Source: Oligoflexales bacterium (GTDB taxonomy: Bacteria; Bdellovibrionota_B; Oligoflexia; Oligoflexales; JAGOVF01). Taken from it: a stretch of 50,640 nucleotides of DNA. Below are positions 42,914 through 50,640 of the stretch, in pieces; the first letter of the stretch is position 1; each line of letters opens with the position of its first letter. The notes beneath the pieces were generated by a model. That model saw nothing but the letters and a program-made list of their open reading frames with translations. It was not told the origin of the DNA and made no database searches. Made by a program: the position numbers and the translations under genes. Location of the stretch: the NCBI GenBank assembly GCA_018060885.1, contig JAGOVF010000005.1:1-50640 (forward strand), in the 5' to 3' direction.

Positions 42914-44416
42914 GTGATTACGAAATTTTTCGTACTTCTTTTAACAATAGCTATTTCATGCAGTCCCACCAATCAAAGCTCAAAACAAAAAGAATTTAAA
43001 GTAGAAGAGCCGCTAGACCCTTTAATAGGGGAAGATATGGAAATGAGCTCTGTTTTTATAATTGATAGAGATGGAAAACAGAACCCCACTTCACACATGA
43101 CACCAAAGAATGTTAAATTTGGGGTCTTTCGTGTAACAACTAAGCAAGTTCAAGAGACTATTTGGGATACGGAACTAGTTCTATCAGCGAGGAATGAAGT
43201 AACTGAGTCTGATCTTTCTCAATCGGAGTTTCAAGAGATTGTAAAAGAAGTTCACTCAGAAAATATTGCCAGCAATACGGCTAGGAATTGGCAGAAATTG
43301 TTTGAGTCAATGAGTTCAAGCGAATCTCCTGTAAAATTGAGTAAGGCAGAGTTTGCCTTTTATTTGGCTGAAAATGGCTTTTTCCCTCCTCTAAGTCCGG
43401 AGGGTGCTGCTACAAAAGAGATTGTAAATATAGCAGAATACTTTACGGAAATTTTCCCAACCATGCCAAAAAATTGGGCTGAATTTGTAAAAATCATTAA
43501 AATCGCTGCTATTAATGAGCAGATAAAAATCGAGCAGCAAAACGAAATCATTAAGCCAGATTCGGAAGTTAAAAAAATCCTAGGATATGATTTAGATAGA
43601 ACGATATTTTTAGAACGAACTGAAGATGGAAAACCTTGTGGAACAGAAGAAGCACCCTGTATGAAAGTTGTTGAAAAACTTTTGTCTTTTGACAAAGTTA
43701 TAAATAAAGAAACATCGCAAAAGCAGTTAAGTTCAAGTAGAGAGAGGGTTGGGGAGCGAAATCTCAATATTGCGGTTTTTAATACTGCCCCACTTTTTGA
43801 TTTTGAAGAGCAAAAAGTTCAAATAAGTTTAACTTATACAGATAAAAATCAAGTGGTAGTCGACGGGGTTAAAGACTTAAGTGGGAAATATCGCTACAAA
43901 GATCCGCTGGTTACAAAGTTAGCCGATGGAAATTTTAAAATCGAACTTCAGCCATCTTTTCGCAACACCATAGATTTAGATTTTAAAGTAAATGCAGCTA
44001 TAACAAATAATAATCAAAGTTTGGCGCTTTCATTTAGAGATGAAGAATATGTTAGACCAGAGCTAGCAGGTAGAACATCAGTTGATTATTCTTTGATCTA
44101 TAGAGGCAAGAACAAAACAAATGCTTTCTTTTCAAAAGACAAAATAATTCTACCTTGGAACAACACATTAACAGACATGGGCGCATCAAGAGCTATTACA
44201 GTTACGATACCTGCTGAACAAGTTAAAAAAGCGATTCAATCTAACATCAATGAGATTAATGGGCTTTATAATCTAAGGTGGGTTGAAAATAGAAGAGACC
44301 TGCCATTTCAATATTATAGCAGTGAAAGTCCAAGAAAAAACAATAAAGGTGAGTACATCTTTCAAGAAATCTGCTTTTTTATAAAAGGCGGAACTATTGA
44401 GAATGTTGGTTGTTGA
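42914..44416 (+). CDS. Hypothetical lipoprotein
   Basis: 500 residues, family not recognised. The start is GTG at 42914 with a full AAGGAGG five bases upstream. The signal (MITKFFVLLLTIAISC) ends at a lipobox-like AISC, followed by a Ser/Lys/Gln linker. The mature part has no clear repeat. A helical stretch (about 130-215) precedes a beta-rich half (about 290-490) containing a segment with two Cys (PCGTEEAPC) near 240. It faces the OMP-like gene at 44443, with 26 bases between the stops. Confidence 0.7.
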   Translation: MITKFFVLLLTIAISCSPTNQSSKQKEFKVEEPLDPLIGEDMEMSSVFIIDRDGKQNPTSHMTPKNVKFGVFRVTTKQVQETIWDTELVLSARNEVTESDLSQSEFQEIVKEVHSENIASNTARNWQKLFESMSSSESPVKLSKAEFAFYLAENGFFPPLSPEGAATKEIVNIAEYFTEIFPTMPKNWAEFVKIIKIAAINEQIKIEQQNEIIKPDSEVKKILGYDLDRTIFLERTEDGKPCGTEEAPCMKVVEKLLSFDKVINKETSQKQLSSSRERVGERNLNIAVFNTAPLFDFEEQKVQISLTYTDKNQVVVDGVKDLSGKYRYKDPLVTKLADGNFKIELQPSFRNTIDLDFKVNAAITNNNQSLALSFRDEEYVRPELAGRTSVDYSLIYRGKNKTNAFFSKDKIILPWNNTLTDMGASRAITVTIPAEQVKKAIQSNINEINGLYNLRWVENRRDLPFQYYSSESPRKNNKGEYIFQEICFFIKGGTIENVGC

Positions 44417-44442
44417 AATATTTTGCTTAGATTCTGTTTAAA

Positions 44443-45678
44443 TTAGAAAGCATACGCATAATTTAAAGCATAATTTGCTTTATTAAATTCATGTGCATAA
44501 TTAGATTCTTTAACACCTGGAAGTAAACTTACAGTCAACTTAGTTGAGTGAGCGCCTGTGCTTTTGGTCAAGCTAAATGCGCGGGTGTTTTTAAGGTGAT
44601 TGTAAGTGATGTCAAAGCCGATTGGATCATACATAGAACCTAATATATTCGTCCAAGAGCTGTTGGTTGGCGTCCAGTCCTCAGAATAGGTGCGCTCAAT
44701 TTGGCCTGCAATGCCAGTTGGAATTCTAAGAATATGAACTACAGTGCTTGTATCGCCTTGGAAAGTTTGTTTTAGTGTGTAGTAGCCATCTACTTGTTCA
44801 AGAGCTGCAGAGACACCAAATTTGGGCTTACTCTTTGCGTCATCGGCATTGGTAAGTTCTTTTTCTAAGGGACTCGCAGGACTGATTCTGGTTTTAAATG
44901 CCAAAGACGGCATCTTGGCAGTTAATGCTGTCCACGTGGCGTTCTCTTTTTCTATTCCTTCTAAAAACAATTCCTCATCTATTTGCTGCAAACCGGACTT
45001 TTCGTTTAGCATCGACTTTTCAGCAATTTCCCATTTCAAGTTGGATTTTCTAGCTGAAGAAAGCTGGTCAACAGTCAACTCGTCTAAGGCGGCAAAACTT
45101 TTACCGTCTGCGTCATCGGAAGGCTCAATTTCAGCTAAAACAAGACCATAACGTACAAACCGATGTTTATTGTTAACTATCTGTGTAGGCGAATTTTCTT
45201 TCTCAAAAAAAGAGAATAAATTTCCGAAAGAAAATTCGAAAGAGATGCCAGACTCAAATACTTTTGCAATTTCAATATTATCTTTCAACGTCGTTGCACT
45301 TGCTTGAACAAAATCTTTGCTAATTTCTTTCGTCAAAATATTTGTATCGACTTTTGTTTTTTGAGGAAGATCTCGCTGCAATCCAACAGTCCATAGAAAT
45401 TGTTTATCGGTTTGTGGCGCGTTTTTTTCTGCTTCTGTTTTTAGAATATTCTTCTTCTTTTTTTGCAGCGCTGTTAATGTTTTCCCGACAGAATTTACAG
45501 TTCCAAAAATTTTTTGTTCCAGTGTGCCGCTAGGTGCTGGTGGCTCTTTGATTTTTCCATAGAAATCGCGATAAATATTAACGTGGTTAATGGAGGGTTC
45601 CAATAGAACCTCTTCAGCATGGGCTGAATATCCATATGCCGTGCAAAGAACAAAAAATAACTGCTTGAAGCGTAGCAT
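44443..45678 (-). CDS. Exported hypothetical protein with an outer-membrane-type C-terminus
   Basis: 411 residues from ATG 45678; earlier in-frame starts add five residues and have no better ribosome site. The signal peptide is LRFKQLFFVLCTAYGYSAHA, then EEV. The C-terminal 150 residues alternate hydrophobic and polar positions (YYTLKQTFQ, AFSLTKSTG, STKLTVSLLPG) and the chain ends NYALNYAYAF, with the terminal Phe and alternate aromatics of a BamA-recognised beta-signal. A long, acidic and Lys-rich middle follows the signal. Likely an outer-membrane protein of unknown family. Confidence 0.65.
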   Translation of the reverse strand: MLRFKQLFFVLCTAYGYSAHAEEVLLEPSINHVNIYRDFYGKIKEPPAPSGTLEQKIFGTVNSVGKTLTALQKKKKNILKTEAEKNAPQTDKQFLWTVGLQRDLPQKTKVDTNILTKEISKDFVQASATTLKDNIEIAKVFESGISFEFSFGNLFSFFEKENSPTQIVNNKHRFVRYGLVLAEIEPSDDADGKSFAALDELTVDQLSSARKSNLKWEIAEKSMLNEKSGLQQIDEELFLEGIEKENATWTALTAKMPSLAFKTRISPASPLEKELTNADDAKSKPKFGVSAALEQVDGYYTLKQTFQGDTSTVVHILRIPTGIAGQIERTYSEDWTPTNSSWTNILGSMYDPIGFDITYNHLKNTRAFSLTKSTGAHSTKLTVSLLPGVKESNYAHEFNKANYALNYAYAF

Positions 45679-45733
45679 TTTCAACATCCACAATTACAAG
45701 AGTAGGAGCAACAGGCACATGAATCTAATCTCA

Positions 45734-45836
45734 AAGGAGCAAGGAGCATGCCATTTGAATTGTTTTGCAAGGTGTAATAAATATTGATTTTTAGTAGTGC
45801 AAAGAGGTGTCAGACTGTAAAGTTTTTATACAGTCT
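45734..45836 (+). promoter_or_regulatory. Leader with a nine-codon ORF and a hairpin upstream of the aminopeptidase gene
   Basis: AAGGAG (45734-45739) precedes ATG 45748, which opens a nine-codon frame (MPFELFCKV) ending at 45777. Then AGACTGTA (45812-45819) and TACAGTCT (45829-45836) form an 8-bp hairpin, 25 bases before the aminopeptidase ATG. The layout is like a translated leader plus structure, but either part may be chance. Confidence 0.25.
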
Positions 45837-45861
45837 TTAGCATTCTGGGCAGGTTTAAGCT

Positions 45862-46905
45862 ATGCGGGTACTTTTGGCTCTTAAAACTTCTGTAGCGTTA
45901 CTTATGCTAAGTTCTTGCTATGTTTCACGGCTTGCCTATGAGCATAGTGCGCTGCTATTAAAGCGGCAAAAGATCAGCGAGGCGGTTTCTGATGGTAAAG
46001 TTGATGAGAAAACAAAAGCTAAACTAAAAGAAATTCAAGAGATTTTGGAATTTGCTCGGCAATCGGGGTTTAATGTCGGCGACGCCTATGAATATTTTAT
46101 TAATCTAGAGCGCAGCGCTGTTTCTTATGTTGTGCAGGGCGCACCACCTGAAGAGTTAAAACTTAAAACTTGGTGGTTTCCTATTGTAGGGTCAGTGCCT
46201 TATTTGGGCTACTATGATGAAAAAGATGCTCTGAAAATGCAGAAAGAGCTAGAAGATGAGGGCCTCGAAACAAATGTTTCTGGAGTGAGTGCCTATTCAA
46301 GTTTGGGTTGGTTTAGTGATCCGGTATTCACACCTATGCTAAAAAGATCGCGCGAAAGTCTTGCGGAATTGATATTTCATGAACTAACCCATCGCACGAT
46401 TTGGATACCTGATGAAGCTCAATTTAATGAGCGTTTGGCTGATATTGTTGGTAAATACACCGCAATTCAATATCTCGAGAAAAAGAAAGATCTAGCAGCT
46501 ATAGAGCGATTGAAGTCGAAGCACGAAGATAGTCAATTGTTCTCACATTGGGTTAGTCGACTTAAAAGTGATGTAGAAATTCTTATTAAAAAATACCGCA
46601 AGAAACAGATAAATTTTGCTAATTTCAAAGAAGAAAAAAGAAAAATTTACGCTGCGGCTATCTTGGAGCCCTTGAAACCAAAGTTTAAGCTAGTGGACTA
46701 TGTTGGAAATGAAGCCTGGAACAACGCGTCTTTGATGGCGGCCAATCTTTATCGCGAACCTAATCTTGAATTAGACAGGGCCTTAAACTGCCAAGAGGAG
46801 CCTCGCCTTAAGAAATTTTTCGCAAAAATCGAGCAAGTCATTACACAAAAAAAATCAGCTGGGTTTGTTAAGAACCCAGCTGAAACTATTTGCGTGATAT
46901 TCTAG
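45862..46905 (+). CDS. Aminopeptidase lipoprotein (COG4324-like)
   Basis: 347 residues. The lipoprotein signal is VLLALKTSVALLMLSSC with Cys19. The zinc motif is HELTH (173-177), with Glu190 in AQFNERLADIVG as the likely third ligand, which matches the predicted-aminopeptidase family (YVVQGAPPEELK, W..PIVG.VPYLGYYDE and the GVSAYSSLGWFSDPV segment are typical). Probably an outer-membrane-attached peptidase facing the periplasm. AGG nine bases before the ATG supports the start. Its last 17 codons also contain the terminator of the facing gene. Confidence 0.9.
   Translation: MRVLLALKTSVALLMLSSCYVSRLAYEHSALLLKRQKISEAVSDGKVDEKTKAKLKEIQEILEFARQSGFNVGDAYEYFINLERSAVSYVVQGAPPEELKLKTWWFPIVGSVPYLGYYDEKDALKMQKELEDEGLETNVSGVSAYSSLGWFSDPVFTPMLKRSRESLAELIFHELTHRTIWIPDEAQFNERLADIVGKYTAIQYLEKKKDLAAIERLKSKHEDSQLFSHWVSRLKSDVEILIKKYRKKQINFANFKEEKRKIYAAAILEPLKPKFKLVDYVGNEAWNNASLMAANLYREPNLELDRALNCQEEPRLKKFFAKIEQVITQKKSAGFVKNPAETICVIF
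46847..46883 (-). terminator. Rho-independent terminator of the Cys-rich lipoprotein gene
   Basis: On the minus strand TCAGCTGGGTT and AACCCAGCTGA (perfect 11-bp arms, plus-strand 46855-46865 and 46873-46883, seven-base loop) are followed directly by eight T (plus-strand A-run 46847-46854). It lies 42 bases after the stop codon at 46925 and inside the coding end of the facing aminopeptidase gene. Confidence 0.85.
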
Positions 46906-46924
46906 CATTTTTTAAGTGTTCAAG

Positions 46925-47881
46925 TTATTCTTCAACATCAAAGTCATTTGATTTAGTTTCGCATAAAGCCTTAGCTGTAATTGGTCTTGGGTTATCTACG
47001 CCAGCTTGGCAGATTTGGAAATTTAGTTGGTCAATCGCATGTGCTTTACCGCCATCCCCATCTAAATCACAATTAGCATCAGATTGAGCTTCAAAGAGCT
47101 GGCTTTTGTCGGAGTCTTTATTTGGAGCATACGAGGCTTCACAGCGGATATACTTTTCAAAAGCCACAGCTGTACAAGCTCTTTGCGCGCGCTCTTGGAA
47201 AACTTTGCATTCTTCGCGCACTTCTTCTTTAGGTTCATCTGGATTGAAGGGCTCGACTTCTTGACAGAAATATTCAGCAGCATCGGCATTTATCTTGCTT
47301 TTGTAGCCTTCGCGGTCTTTCAAATTACCATCAAGTGCCATCTCATCTGTGCCTCCTCCAGGTGAAGTCTGAGCAACACAAGTAACAAAATAGCAACCAT
47401 GCTCGATTTGTTCGTGGCCAGCTTCATTTTCCGCCGGGCGGGAAGATACAACTATGCTTGTATCTTTTTTACATATTCGTAAAGAAAACTTTGAATAGTC
47501 TTCTTGTTCGCACGGTGGTAAACTCTTAATACCTTCCTCTTCGACAAGAGGAGGTGCGTGTCTAATCTCTTCGAGATTACATCCTTCCTGTTCGCATGGC
47601 GGTAAACTCCTTATACCCATCTCTTCGGCAAGAGGAGGTGCGTGTTCGATCTCTCTGACACGACATCCTTCTTGTTCGATATATTTTGTTTGTTTTTTAA
47701 GATATCTAGTGAGCTCTTTATCAACAAGCTCTTGAGATTTGACTAGGTCTGAACCTTCCGCTGCTGGAGCGTCCTTTTTTGCATCGGAGCCATTTCCACT
47801 AAAAATGTTCTCTCCTAAGCTACAGGCTTGTATCAAGTTGAACGCTAGTGCTGAAATTAGTAAGTAGTGTTTGTTTATCAT
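46925..47881 (-). CDS. Cys-rich hypothetical lipoprotein with a duplicated 28-residue unit
   Basis: 318 residues from ATG 47881; AAAGGAG nine bases upstream decides this over the ATG at 47911. The signal is INKHYLLISALAFNLIQAC, with Cys20 as the lipid site. An Ala/Lys/Glu linker is followed at residues 69-96 and 97-124 by two near-identical units of the form EQEGC...EI.HAPPL.EE.GI.SLPPC. Each begins and ends near a Cys. The rest is acidic with about ten more Cys, suited to disulfides outside the cytoplasm. No family recognised. Confidence 0.75.
   Translation of the reverse strand: MINKHYLLISALAFNLIQACSLGENIFSGNGSDAKKDAPAAEGSDLVKSQELVDKELTRYLKKQTKYIEQEGCRVREIEHAPPLAEEMGIRSLPPCEQEGCNLEEIRHAPPLVEEEGIKSLPPCEQEDYSKFSLRICKKDTSIVVSSRPAENEAGHEQIEHGCYFVTCVAQTSPGGGTDEMALDGNLKDREGYKSKINADAAEYFCQEVEPFNPDEPKEEVREECKVFQERAQRACTAVAFEKYIRCEASYAPNKDSDKSQLFEAQSDANCDLDGDGGKAHAIDQLNFQICQAGVDNPRPITAKALCETKSNDFDVEE
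47510..47677 (-). repeat. Two 84-bp tandem coding repeats
   Basis: Direct tandem duplication encoding the 28-residue Cys-containing unit in the lipoprotein gene; the units differ at nine residues (for example RVRE/NLEE, LAEEM/LVEEE, IRSL/IKSL). A third partial copy starts at EQED but diverges at once. Confidence 0.85.
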
Positions 47882-47911
47882 CGGTATTTTCTCCTTTGTG
47901 GATATAGTCAC

Positions 47912-48316
47912 CGTTAGTTATCGGAATTTGGGTACAAAGGTTTAGGAGAACCAATAATCCATATTTTTATAAGCGCTTACGCGAAATATTTCATATGCAA
48001 GGTCTACTGCATTTTAGGGCTTCTGCGCAAAATAGAGGGTGTTTTTTTGCGATTCTAAACCTGAAGGCTCACTAGGGGTCCGTCTTTCTTAAATATCTCT
48101 TCTCCGATTACGCAAGCCGGAGCGCAGACAAATGGTAGAACATGGTACGAGATTTTAACTTTTTCATGTGGCCCCTCGATTTTTTAATTTATTTGAACTT
48201 AATCGACGCATAACATTAAGATCTTATCGGACGTGGATATTTAATTGAATAGGCCTAGATGCAAGATTCCATATTCTGATGTATACTGACTCGCCCAATA
48301 ACTAGGAAAATATACA
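47912..48316. other. Divergent intergenic region, 405 bases
   Basis: No coding frame, RNA gene or known magnesium riboswitch (M-box) is recognised, although the region precedes mgtE. It holds a small perfect palindrome, TAAGCGCTTA, at 47970-47979, and a TATACT (48282-48287) that could be the mgtE -10 box with a leader of about 25 bases and no good -35. The rest is unassigned. Confidence 0.5.
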
Positions 48317-49699
48317 GTGTCTAAAGTCGAACTTCTTAATGATCCTAGCGGTATTAAAACTAAGCTTAACGAGCGTGACAGTCGCGGTCTTCGGGAGCTA
48401 CTCGAAAGCATGCCCGAAGCTGATATTGCCGAAGCTTGCTCGGAGCTTAGCTTAAAAGAGAACATAGTTCTTTTACGTTTAATTAGCCGTGAGCGGCGGC
48501 CGATTTTATTCGCTTACTACGAACAAAAAATTCAAGAAACACTGCTGCACGAACTACCTGAGCTTGTGATTTCTTCTATTGTTAATGGCATGGAATCTGA
48601 CGATAGAACCCGCATGCTTGAGGGGCTTAGCCCTGAGGCCCGTCATGAAGTCATGCTAAAACTAAGCCCCGATCAACATAAAATTGCTTGGCAGTTACTG
48701 AATTACCCAGAAGATTCTGTTGGTCGTTTGATGAACACAGACTTTCTTGCCATCCGAAAGAGCATGACAGTTCAAGAGGCTCTGTCCTACATACGCTGGC
48801 GTTATCACCAATCAGAAAAGAACCTAGAGTGGATTTTTGTTACCAACGACAAAGGTGTCTATGAAGGTGAGCTCAGTCCGGCAGCACTTATTACTATTGA
48901 CCCACTGACAAAAAAAATCGAAGAAGAAATGGGGCAAGCTCCACAGACTTTAAATGTGACAGATGAGGCTGTGTTAGCCGTTGATTACTTTCGAAAGTAC
49001 GACGTCACACACTACCCTGTCACGGACAGCAATGGCAAACTCGTCGGCTATGTGACTGCAGATGATGTGTTTGATGTTGCGGAAGATGAAGCAACTGAAG
49101 ATATTCAGCAGTTTGGTGGTGTAGCCAATCTCGAAGATTCTTATTTTCAAACCCCGCTTTTTACATTAATGCGTAAACGCGCTGGTTGGTTAAGCATTTT
49201 ATTTGTAGGCGAACTCTTTACGGGCAGCGCTTTAAAGCACTATGACGAAACGATCGCTAGCATGGGCTTTTTGATTTATTTTGTTCCTTTGATTCTATCC
49301 TCAGGTGGTAATTCTGGATCGCAAGCAGCGTCTTTGATTATTCGAGGCATAGCGGTACGAGAGATGCAATTTTCTGATTGGCGCCGCGTCTTTCATCGTG
49401 AGTCCATTACTGGAATTTGTTTAGGCCTAGTTTTGGGCGTGATGGGAGCTATAAGAGCATGGACCTGGGGCTATCCTTGGGTCGTGAGCGCAATAGTGTC
49501 TATCACTTTGGTCGGAGTTGTCTGTTTTGGCGCGGTCGCGGGCTCTATGCTGCCATTTATGCTTAAGCGCGTAAATGTCGATCCGGCAGTTAGCTCGTCG
49601 CCATTTATTGCATCTCTAGTCGATCTTTTTGGCATATTGATTTTTGTAAATGTTGCGATCTATATGACAAATTTGGTCGGACTTAAAGGTCTACCTTAA
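48317..49699 (+). CDS. mgtE: Magnesium transporter MgtE
   Basis: 460 residues, full length. An N-terminal helical domain (about 15-130) is followed by two CBS domains (about 135-255; VGRLMNTDFLAIRK ... VTHYPVTDSNGKLVGYVTADDVFDV) that sense cytoplasmic magnesium, a plug helix, and five membrane helices (about 285-455) with the signature PLILSSGGNSGSQAASLIIRGIA. It imports Mg2+ with CBS-controlled gating. The start is GTG at 48317 with AGGA upstream. The stop overlaps the next ATG by one base. Confidence 0.95.
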   Translation: MSKVELLNDPSGIKTKLNERDSRGLRELLESMPEADIAEACSELSLKENIVLLRLISRERRPILFAYYEQKIQETLLHELPELVISSIVNGMESDDRTRMLEGLSPEARHEVMLKLSPDQHKIAWQLLNYPEDSVGRLMNTDFLAIRKSMTVQEALSYIRWRYHQSEKNLEWIFVTNDKGVYEGELSPAALITIDPLTKKIEEEMGQAPQTLNVTDEAVLAVDYFRKYDVTHYPVTDSNGKLVGYVTADDVFDVAEDEATEDIQQFGGVANLEDSYFQTPLFTLMRKRAGWLSILFVGELFTGSALKHYDETIASMGFLIYFVPLILSSGGNSGSQAASLIIRGIAVREMQFSDWRRVFHRESITGICLGLVLGVMGAIRAWTWGYPWVVSAIVSITLVGVVCFGAVAGSMLPFMLKRVNVDPAVSSSPFIASLVDLFGILIFVNVAIYMTNLVGLKGLP

Positions 49700-50388
49700 T
49701 GTGGATAGATGATTTAATTCTAGAACAGTCTCATCAAGATATTTTTTTTAAAGTTCTAATTCCTCAGAGCACGATGGTAGTGCTGGGCAGCGCTAACTCT
49801 GCAGAGAAAGAATGTCAAGTCGAAGCTTGCAAACTTGATGGTGTCCCCATTTTAAAGCGATACGGCGGAGGTGGCACAGTGGTGTTGTACCCGGGCTGTA
49901 TCGTAATAAGTTTAGGTGTTTGGGTTAAAAACATCTATCATAATGACAAGTATTTCAAAAGCATAAATCAAGCAATTATTCGCGCTTTGGCGAGCTATAA
50001 TAGCAGATTTTCTAAACTCACCCAAAATGGCATCAGCGATATTGTTCATGGCGAAAAAAAGATCGCTGGAACCTCTATTTTTCGCAGTCGAAATTACTTA
50101 TTGTATCAAGCGTCGTTGATTTGGAGTTTGGATATTGAATTGATAGAGCGATACTTACAGCACCCCAGTCGAGAGCCGGCCTATCGCAACAAGAAATCCC
50201 ACCGTGATTTTTTAAGTGACTTAAAGAGCATGATATCTTCGCCAGTCGAAAGTGACGCGATAGACGCAGTGGCTTTCTTGAACAAAAATGTCTCTAAATT
50301 TCTAGTCGAAGAGCTGAATTCCGAACTGATCCCCTCTTGTTCGGAACAGGTGCCGCATTTATTGAAGCGAGCTAATAAGGCTCTTTAA
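49699..50388 (+). CDS. Lipoate-protein ligase/BPL-LplA-LipB family protein
   Basis: 229 residues, about the size of the catalytic domain only; LplA is about 340 with its C-terminal domain. Visible motifs: VLGSANSAEKE, KRYGGGGTVVLYPGCIVISLG (the lipoyl/ligand loop, with Leu where the common motif has His), and HGEKKIAGTSIFRSRNYLLYQASL, with the catalytic Lys in KKIAG. It should attach or transfer a lipoyl or octanoyl group to carrier proteins; LplA-, LipM- and LipL-like roles cannot be separated by eye. The ATG overlaps the mgtE stop (TAATG), so the pair is coupled. Confidence 0.8.
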   Translation: MWIDDLILEQSHQDIFFKVLIPQSTMVVLGSANSAEKECQVEACKLDGVPILKRYGGGGTVVLYPGCIVISLGVWVKNIYHNDKYFKSINQAIIRALASYNSRFSKLTQNGISDIVHGEKKIAGTSIFRSRNYLLYQASLIWSLDIELIERYLQHPSREPAYRNKKSHRDFLSDLKSMISSPVESDAIDAVAFLNKNVSKFLVEELNSELIPSCSEQVPHLLKRANKAL

Positions 50389-50462
50389 AACTAATTAGTC
50401 GGCCGTGCATAAGTCTTAAACATCAGAATGCATCTAGTGTTTAAAGAAAATATTTGATAAAA

Positions 50463-50507
50463 AAACTACCAGAAAACATGTTCCACCCCATTCATTTCTG
50501 GTAGTTT
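50463..50507. repeat. 13-bp inverted repeat directly before the transposase start
   Basis: AAACTACCAGAAA (50463-50475) and TTTCTGGTAGTTT (50495-50507) are perfect arms around a 19-base loop. The right arm ends one base before the transposase ATG at 50508. In RNA it would form a stable hairpin at the start codon, and it could also end transcription from the lplA-like gene. It could lie within the left end of an insertion sequence. Confidence 0.7.
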
Positions 50508-50640
50508 ATGCGTCCTAAAGATTTGCCAAAACAGCGTGATCTATTCAAAGTTTCTCTAAGCCCAATCATAGATCTAAATCACCCGTTAGTAGTGTTATCA
50601 AAAAAGATCGATTGGCTTCGATTTGAAGCTAAATTTGGCG
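50508..50640 (+). CDS. IS5-family-like transposase, N-terminal part, cut by window end
   Basis: From ATG 50508 the frame reads MRPKDLPKQRDLFKVSLSPI, then IIDLNHPLVVLSKKIDWLRFEAKFG, and runs off the window (44 residues visible). The pattern MRPK...DLF...L..II...HPLV.L...IDW is the usual start of IS5-family DDE transposases. No Shine-Dalgarno is visible; the start codon follows the 13-bp inverted repeat at once. It marks the left part of an insertion sequence next to mgtE-lplA. Intactness cannot be judged. Confidence 0.8.
   Translation, partial: MRPKDLPKQRDLFKVSLSPIIDLNHPLVVLSKKIDWLRFEAKFG

Noticed and set aside
47912..48316. Magnesium riboswitch (M-box) before mgtE
   Set aside because: The conserved M-box core sequences are not seen and only weak hairpins are visible.
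50414..50444. TTAAACA ... TGTTTAA inverted repeat as the terminator of the lipoate-ligase-like gene
   Set aside because: AT-rich 7-bp arms with a 15-base loop and no T-run; the 13-bp repeat just downstream is a better candidate.

Overview
The window is chromosomal DNA of a Gram-negative bacterium with a moderate-to-low GC content (about 40% by eye). The gene set points to the old 'delta-proteobacterial' grade, most likely Bdellovibrionota/Oligoflexia or a relative. It has an AgmX/PglI (TonB-like) C-terminal domain protein with ExbB/ExbD partners, RNase J, a three-gene sdhCAB, PurS/PurQ/PurL as separate subunits, Fe-S type PurF, PilZ and HD-GYP proteins, a COG4324-type aminopeptidase lipoprotein and many secreted proteins of unknown family. 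The taxonomic call is inference; there is no rRNA or other decisive marker. No tRNA, rRNA or CRISPR array was found.

Layout. 1-3027: the 3' part of a two-domain M16 zinc peptidase, convergent with a small membrane-anchored protein. 3.0-4.8 kb: a small plus-strand gene broken (or slipping) at a run of nine A, an RRM RNA-binding protein that appears to carry a signal peptide, and a secreted orphan. 4.8-13.7 kb: a tight minus-strand run sdhC-sdhA-sdhB-purS-purQ-purL-purF-rph, which links succinate dehydrogenase to purine synthesis behind an extended -10 promoter. 13.9-19 kb: a LytM-like lipoprotein with a lost zinc ligand, a very unusual membrane PilZ/Calx-beta/LamG fusion, REP-like repeats and an orphan lipoprotein. 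18.9-20.25 kb: an ArsR-type repressor with a double SRPBCC (AHSA1) protein and a perfect 16-bp operator over the -35 box. 20.3-25.4 kb: secA, a membrane-anchored LytM peptidase and a PP2C phosphatase. 25.5-32.0 kb: a minus-strand operon exbB-exbD-exbD-AgmX/PglI protein-RNase J-nucleosidase-NUDIX.

32.3-40.4 kb: a probably leaderless PilZ gene, a 125-bp palindromic repeat, then fadI-fadJ (fatty-acid beta-oxidation) running by overlap into an exported M1-aminopeptidase-like protein in which all four zinc-site residues are replaced. A minus-strand PAP2 phosphatase and a PmtA-like methyltransferase follow. 40.6-48 kb: an FHA/HD-GYP signalling protein and a series of exported orphans, including a Cys-rich lipoprotein with a duplicated 28-residue unit whose terminator lies inside the coding end of the facing aminopeptidase gene. 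48.3-50.64 kb: MgtE magnesium transporter, a lipoate-ligase-like protein, and the start of an IS5-like transposase cut by the window end.

Strongest candidates for new biology: the PilZ/Calx-beta/LamG fusion, the M1-like pseudo-peptidase coupled to fadIJ, the exported RRM protein, the Exb/AgmX locus co-transcribed with RNase J, and several repeat or regulatory elements (125-bp palindrome, REP family, Shine-Dalgarno-covering hairpin before fadI).
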